Assembly (NCBI RefSeq): GCF_049472675.1
Contig: NZ_JAPNXM010000006.1
Span: 87,280-151,279 of the forward strand
Direction: 5' to 3'
Length of the DNA: 64,000 nucleotides
Source of the DNA: Deferribacter thermophilus
GTDB lineage: Bacteria; Chrysiogenota; Deferribacteres; Deferribacterales; Deferribacteraceae
Under the pieces are notes generated by a model. The model was not told the DNA's origin and did not search any database. It saw only the letters and a program-made list of their open reading frames with translations. The position numbers and the translations under genes were made by a program. Below are positions 59,938-64,000 of this stretch, one piece after another (within the stretch, counting starts at the first letter, position 1; each line of letters opens with the position of its first letter).

Positions 59938-61613
59938 TGCCTATTAAATCTTTTAAAGATTTCTTCTTTTGAAACTCTGTATATGATTGGTCTTCCATGA
60001 GGGCATGTAAAGGGGTTGCTACATTTTAAAAGATTTAAAACAATTTCATACATTTCGTTTTTTAAAAGCTTTTCACCAGCTTTTATTGCCATTTTACAGG
60101 ACATATTTAAAAAAATAGGTTCTAAAATATTTTCATCAATATCATTTGCAGAATTAGCGATAAGCTCTTTAATTTCTTCTTCTATATTCATGTTTAAAAA
60201 TTGGTTTGGTACGGCATTTATTTTAATAATATTTTTACCAAATTCTTCAAAGTCTAATCCACATTTTAATAATTTTTCTCTATTTTTTTCACAAAAAGTT
60301 AATAAATCATCGTCAAGATTGATTAAAATTGGTTCTGTTAAATAAATTGATGATACTGTTTCATTGTTATTTAGCAATTTTTCATAAAGAACTCTTTCAT
60401 GAGCAATGTGTTGATCTATCATCCAAAGCTCATTATCTTTCTCAATTAAAATAATTGTATCAAATAGTTGTCCTATTATTTTGAACTCGTTATTTAATAA
60501 TTCTTCAAAATCGTCATTATTATCTGTTGTTTCAATATCAATAATATTAACCATTTGAGTCAAGTCTACTGTGTACTTTATATCCTGTTCTTTAATAATA
60601 TTTTTTTGCACATTTTGATTAATAATATTGTGGTTATCAATCAAATTACTTGATTTGTTATCTAAACTTTCTTCAATAGCTTTATAAACCTCTTTGAATA
60701 TCAACCTGCTATTATAAAATCTAACAAATAATTTAGCAGGGTGCACATTAACATCTATTTGATCAGGTGGAATTTCAATATTTATTACAGCAACGGGATA
60801 TCTATTTTCTGGAAGTTTTCTATAATACCCCTGAATTACAGCTTGAATTATTTGATTGTCTTTTATTGCTCTTTTGTTAACTCCGATAAAGATATTATCT
60901 TTACTTAATTTTTGTATATTAGGCGGAGTTATTACGCCAGTAATTTTGATTTCATTTTGGTAATTAATCATAATAAAATTATAGTTTTCATCTAATACTT
61001 TCTTAGCTCTTGATATCATATTAGAATCTTTTTTTAAATCTAAAACAACATTGTTGTTATTAATAAGCTTAAATGAAACATTATAGTTTAAAAGAGCGAT
61101 ATGTTTTAATAACTTTATTATTTCTTTAAATTCAGCTATAGGACTTTTTAAAAACTTATGTCTTGCTGGAATTTTTTCAAATAGCTTCTTAACTGTAACA
61201 ATAGTTCCTGGGTTAAATGAAGCTGGATAAATTTCTTCAATTTTTCCAAAATTTACCCTTAATTCATATCCATTACTCTTGATACTAAAATCACTTACAG
61301 AACTAATTGCAGCTAAAGCTTCACCTCTAAATCCAAAACTATTGATATTAAAGATATCTTCATAATTAGAAATTTTGCTGGTTGCAAATCTTTTAATAGT
61401 CAGAGGGAGATCTTCTTTTTCAATCCCTATACCATTATCTGAAACTTTGATTAAGGATAGGCCACCATCAATAAGCTCAATTTCAATTTTGTCAGCACCA
61501 GCATCTAAAGAGTTTTCTACCAATTCTTTTACAACATTAAACGGTCTTTCTACAACCTCACCAGCAGCAATTTTATCAGCAACATCATTCGGTAATACCC
61601 TTATTTTGCTCAT
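59934..61613 (-). CDS. mutL: DNA mismatch repair protein MutL
   Basis: 559 residues. The GHKL ATPase head has LPNDVADKIAAGEVVERP, VENSLDAGADKI and DNGIGI, followed by GFRGEALAAISSVS. The C-terminal dimer domain carries the endonuclease-type metal motif MIDQHIAHERVLYE, with Ile where Ala is usual, and CPHGRP at the end. So this MutL probably nicks DNA itself, as in organisms without MutH. It overlaps accA and miaA by four bases each. Confidence 0.93.
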   Translation of the reverse strand: MSKIRVLPNDVADKIAAGEVVERPFNVVKELVENSLDAGADKIEIELIDGGLSLIKVSDNGIGIEKEDLPLTIKRFATSKISNYEDIFNINSFGFRGEALAAISSVSDFSIKSNGYELRVNFGKIEEIYPASFNPGTIVTVKKLFEKIPARHKFLKSPIAEFKEIIKLLKHIALLNYNVSFKLINNNNVVLDLKKDSNMISRAKKVLDENYNFIMINYQNEIKITGVITPPNIQKLSKDNIFIGVNKRAIKDNQIIQAVIQGYYRKLPENRYPVAVINIEIPPDQIDVNVHPAKLFVRFYNSRLIFKEVYKAIEESLDNKSSNLIDNHNIINQNVQKNIIKEQDIKYTVDLTQMVNIIDIETTDNNDDFEELLNNEFKIIGQLFDTIILIEKDNELWMIDQHIAHERVLYEKLLNNNETVSSIYLTEPILINLDDDLLTFCEKNREKLLKCGLDFEEFGKNIIKINAVPNQFLNMNIEEEIKELIANSANDIDENILEPIFLNMSCKMAIKAGEKLLKNEMYEIVLNLLKCSNPFTCPHGRPIIYRVSKEEIFKRFNRQ

Positions 61614-62572
61614 TTAGCTTCGGCAAAAACTCCCATGTTTCTATATTTTATGTACCTATCCTCAAATAATTTTTCAGGTGACATTGCCAATAATTCATTG
61701 AGATGTTTTCTGATTGCATACTTTACATTTTTTGCTGTCTCTAAATGATCTCGATGAGCTCCACCAAGTGGTTCTTTAATTATTTCATCAATAATTTTAA
61801 GTTTTAATAAATCTTGTGCTGTAAGTTTAAGTGCTTCAGCAGCTTTATCAGCATAGGATGCATCTTTCCATAAAATAGAAGCACAACCTTCTGGACTGAT
61901 AACTGCATAGATTGCATGTTCTAACATCAACACTCTATTTCCCATTGCAATAGCAAGTGCACCTCCACTACCACCTTCACCTGTTATAATTGTTATCATT
62001 GGTACTGTTAAGCCTGCCATTTCTTTCAAATTTCTGGCTATAGCTTCAGCTTGCCCTCTTTCTTCTGCTTCTATACCAGGAAAAGCACCAGGTGTGTCAA
62101 CAAAAGTAATTATCGGTCTTCTAAATTTTTCTGCTAATTGAAATACTCGCAAAGCTTTCCTGTAACCTTCTGGGTGTGCCATACCAAAATTTCTATAAAT
62201 ATTATCTTTTGTGTTCTTACCTTTTTGATGCCCCACAATGGTCACAGGTTCGCCATCCAATTTTGCTAAACCACAAACTATTGCTGGATCATCTCTAAAA
62301 AGTCTATCACCATGTAGCTCTACAAAATCCTCAAAAATATATTTTACGAAATCTAATGTATAAGGACGATTTGGATGTCTAGCTACCATAACTTTTTGCT
62401 GAGGAGTTAAAGATTTGTAAATTGAAGCTTTAACTTGCTCAAGTTTTTTCTCCAAATTTTCAATTTCTTTAGATAATGATTCATCAGATAACTCTGAAAC
62501 TTTCTTTAATTCTTCTATCTTTTTTTCCAACTCAAAAATTTGAATTTCAAAAGGTAAAGGTTGTATTGGCAT
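61610..62572 (-). CDS. accA: acetyl-CoA carboxylase carboxyltransferase alpha subunit
   Basis: 320 residues. N-terminal coiled coil (residues ~10-55), then RPYTLDFVKYIFEDFVELHGDR, VGHQKGKNTKDNIYRNFGM, FVDTPGAFPGIEAEERGQAEAIARNL and TGEGGSGGALAIAMGNRV. AccA with AccD forms malonyl-CoA for fatty acids. The start is one of two adjacent ATG codons after GGGGTGA; the second is preferred. accD is not in the window. A separate, larger carboxylase is encoded at 35658-39283, which supports that one acting on a different acyl-CoA. Confidence 0.94.
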   Translation of the reverse strand: MPIQPLPFEIQIFELEKKIEELKKVSELSDESLSKEIENLEKKLEQVKASIYKSLTPQQKVMVARHPNRPYTLDFVKYIFEDFVELHGDRLFRDDPAIVCGLAKLDGEPVTIVGHQKGKNTKDNIYRNFGMAHPEGYRKALRVFQLAEKFRRPIITFVDTPGAFPGIEAEERGQAEAIARNLKEMAGLTVPMITIITGEGGSGGALAIAMGNRVLMLEHAIYAVISPEGCASILWKDASYADKAAEALKLTAQDLLKLKIIDEIIKEPLGGAHRDHLETAKNVKYAIRKHLNELLAMSPEKLFEDRYIKYRNMGVFAEAK

Positions 62573-62657
62573 CATTCACCCCATTTGTATATTAATAAAC
62601 TTTTACTAACACACCAAAACTTATAGTTCAAAAAAAATATATGAATTTTCAATCACC

Positions 62658-63767
62658 CTAAAGTAATTCATTTGGATCAACAAAGTCAAAACCGTGAGCT
62701 TCTGCCACAGGTTTACATGTAATTAAACCATTTACTACATTAAGCCCCTTTTTAAGGGATTCATTTTCTTTACATGCAGTTTTCCAACCTTTATCAGCTA
62801 ACTCGATAGCAAATGGTAAAGTTGCATTAGTTAATGCAAATGTAGATGTCCTTGCATAAGCTCCAGGCATATTTGCAACACAATAATGTAATATACCATC
62901 AACTTCATAAACTGGGTTTTGATGAGTCGTAGGCCTTGACGTTTCGACACAACCGCCTTGATCAATACTCACATCTACTATTACAGAACCTTTTTTCATA
63001 AGCTTTAGCATATCTTTTGTAATCAATTTAGGAGCTCTTGCACCTGGTATGAGAACAGTTCCTATAACACAATCAGCATCTTGAATCTCTTTTAAAATAT
63101 TTAATTTGTTAGACATAATTACTTCACAATTTTTAGGTAAAATATCTTCAAGATATCTCATTCTTTCTAAATTTATATCCATAACAACTACTCTTGCCCC
63201 AAGTCCAGCAGCAATTTTTGCAGCGTTTAAACCAGCTGTCCCACCACCTAAAATTACAAATTTTGCGCTATGAACACCAGCAACACCTCCTGCTAAAACA
63301 CCGGATCCACCATAAGGTTTTGCTAGATAGTATGCGCCCATAATTGATGACATTTTGCCAGCAATTTCGCTCATTGGTTCAAGTAGTGGCAACTTACCAT
63401 TTACTTCTATTGTTTCATAAGCTATTGCAACCACTTTCTTTTTCATTAACCCCAAAGTTTGTTCTTTGTCTGGTGCTAAATGAAGGTAAGTAAAAATAAT
63501 CTGTCCTTCTTTCATTTTTTCTATTTCTACCTGTTGTGGCTCCTTGACTTTTATTATCATGTCAGCTGTATTAAAAACTTCATCTGCAGTTTCAACTATT
63601 TCTGCCCCCTCTTTGATATACTCGTCATCTGTAATACCGCTACCTAAACCGGCATTTTTCTCAATTATAACTTTGTGCCCATTTTTTATAAACTCAGCTA
63701 CACCTGAAGGTGTAACACTAACTCGGTTTTCATTAGTTTTAATCTCTTTCGGTATTCCTATTATCAT
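62658..63767 (-). CDS. ald: alanine dehydrogenase
   Basis: 369 residues. It reversibly makes pyruvate and ammonia from L-alanine with NAD+. The N-terminal IGIPKEIKTNENRVSVTP, catalytic Lys in IIKVKEPQ and His in YLHLAPDKEQT are present, with NAD loop ILGGGTAGLNAAKIAAGLGA and the tail MPGAYARTSTFALTNATLP. AGGTGAAAA precedes the ATG. It stands alone with the accA group 85 bases downstream. Together with alr it completes alanine interconversion in the window. Confidence 0.95.
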   Translation of the reverse strand: MIIGIPKEIKTNENRVSVTPSGVAEFIKNGHKVIIEKNAGLGSGITDDEYIKEGAEIVETADEVFNTADMIIKVKEPQQVEIEKMKEGQIIFTYLHLAPDKEQTLGLMKKKVVAIAYETIEVNGKLPLLEPMSEIAGKMSSIMGAYYLAKPYGGSGVLAGGVAGVHSAKFVILGGGTAGLNAAKIAAGLGARVVVMDINLERMRYLEDILPKNCEVIMSNKLNILKEIQDADCVIGTVLIPGARAPKLITKDMLKLMKKGSVIVDVSIDQGGCVETSRPTTHQNPVYEVDGILHYCVANMPGAYARTSTFALTNATLPFAIELADKGWKTACKENESLKKGLNVVNGLITCKPVAEAHGFDFVDPNELL

Positions 63768-63892
63768 TTTTCACCTCATAATTTTTTCTTTGATTTAAAT
63801 AATATAATTATTTCAAAATATCAAACATTTTTAAATAATATTATTTTAAATTTTTCTAACTTAAAAATCATCCTTTAAAAATTTAATTTAAA

Positions 63893-63901
63893 TGATATAA
63901 T
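63893..63901 (+). promoter_or_regulatory. extended -10 promoter of the right-edge gene
   Basis: TG-A-TATAAT at 63893-63901 is a perfect extended -10 on the plus strand, with a weak -35. It would start transcription near 63908, some 33 bases before the ATG at 63941. Confidence 0.45.
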
Positions 63902-63940
63902 TAAAATATATAAATTTTTACTTGGAGTCAACTATAAATA

Positions 63941-64000
63941 ATGGAGAGCAGGATTAAATTTTTCACGATTTTTAAGCATAGCAAAAAGGATTCTAATCAG
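63941..64000 (+). CDS. start of an unknown protein, cut by the window end
   Basis: Twenty codons run open to the last base (MESRIKFFTIFKHSKK then DSNQ). GGAG at 63924-63927 is 13 bases from the ATG, further than usual, but an extended -10 promoter lies upstream. The peptide is too short to assign. A low-confidence partial CDS, reported because it is the only open frame beyond ald. Confidence 0.4.
   Translation, partial: MESRIKFFTIFKHSKKDSNQ

Overview
This 64 kb window is a compact, AT-rich stretch of bacterial chromosome. Genes are packed with many start/stop overlaps (TAATG, TGATG, ATGA), and AGGAGG-type ribosome sites and sigma70-like promoters are visible. The gene set points to a Gram-negative anaerobe with type IV pili: an Mla phospholipid system, futalosine-route menaquinone genes, type 1B dihydroorotate dehydrogenase (PyrD/PyrK), a carboxylase/methylmalonyl-CoA mutase cluster, and Ptb-Buk. 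My best guess is a member of Deferribacterota. That is inference from gene content and protein flavour, not a database match. I saw no tRNA, rRNA, CRISPR array, prophage or intact insertion sequence.

Layout. 1-10298 (+): the end of tldD, a YhaM-like exonuclease, uracil permease and uracil phosphoribosyltransferase, a DUF502 membrane protein, aroE, then pilB-pilT-pilC and a PilS-like kinase. 10299-10700 (-): an Rrf2 regulator. 10876-20846 (+): a lipoprotein, an ArgA-like acetyltransferase, pmbA/tldE, prfB, alr, mlaE-mlaF-mlaD, a MoaD-like protein, mqnD, an ICMT-like membrane methyltransferase and a lipid kinase. 21019-23230 (+): a small putative sensor protein and a soluble hybrid histidine kinase. 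23366-25928 (+): butyrate kinase and an unusual HTH-cupin-phosphotransacylase fusion. 25935-26092: a MITE-like repeat. 26096-28670 (-): an amino-acid ABC importer with two permeases and a binding protein but no ATPase.

28759-32744 (+): rtcB, an unknown small protein, a two-gene 2-hydroxyacyl-CoA dehydratase-like reductase/activase pair and a membrane protein. Next come a thioesterase (-), glpK and futalosine hydrolase (+), and 35658-40971 (+) a biotin-dependent acyl-CoA carboxylase (three genes) followed by the catalytic chain of methylmalonyl-CoA mutase. 41002-44761 (-): purB, an MTA/SAH deaminase-like amidohydrolase, gph and a Cys-rich protein. 44973-45129: a second copy of the MITE-like repeat, with a clear 5-bp target duplication. 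45190-63767 (-): pyrD-pyrK-carB, a SWIM protein, recG, cheW, cimA-lysC-apgM-hom, miaA-mutL-accA and ald. A new plus-strand gene begins near the right edge.

Themes. The hom, apgM, lysC and cimA genes form one unit for threonine/isoleucine precursors, in which the phosphoglycerate-mutase-like protein is probably the missing homoserine kinase. The strongest candidates for undescribed biology are the HTH-cupin-Ptb fusion beside butyrate kinase, the orphan dehydratase-like/activase pair behind rtcB, an MCE protein whose C-terminus looks like an outer-membrane beta-barrel, and the MITE-like repeat pair.
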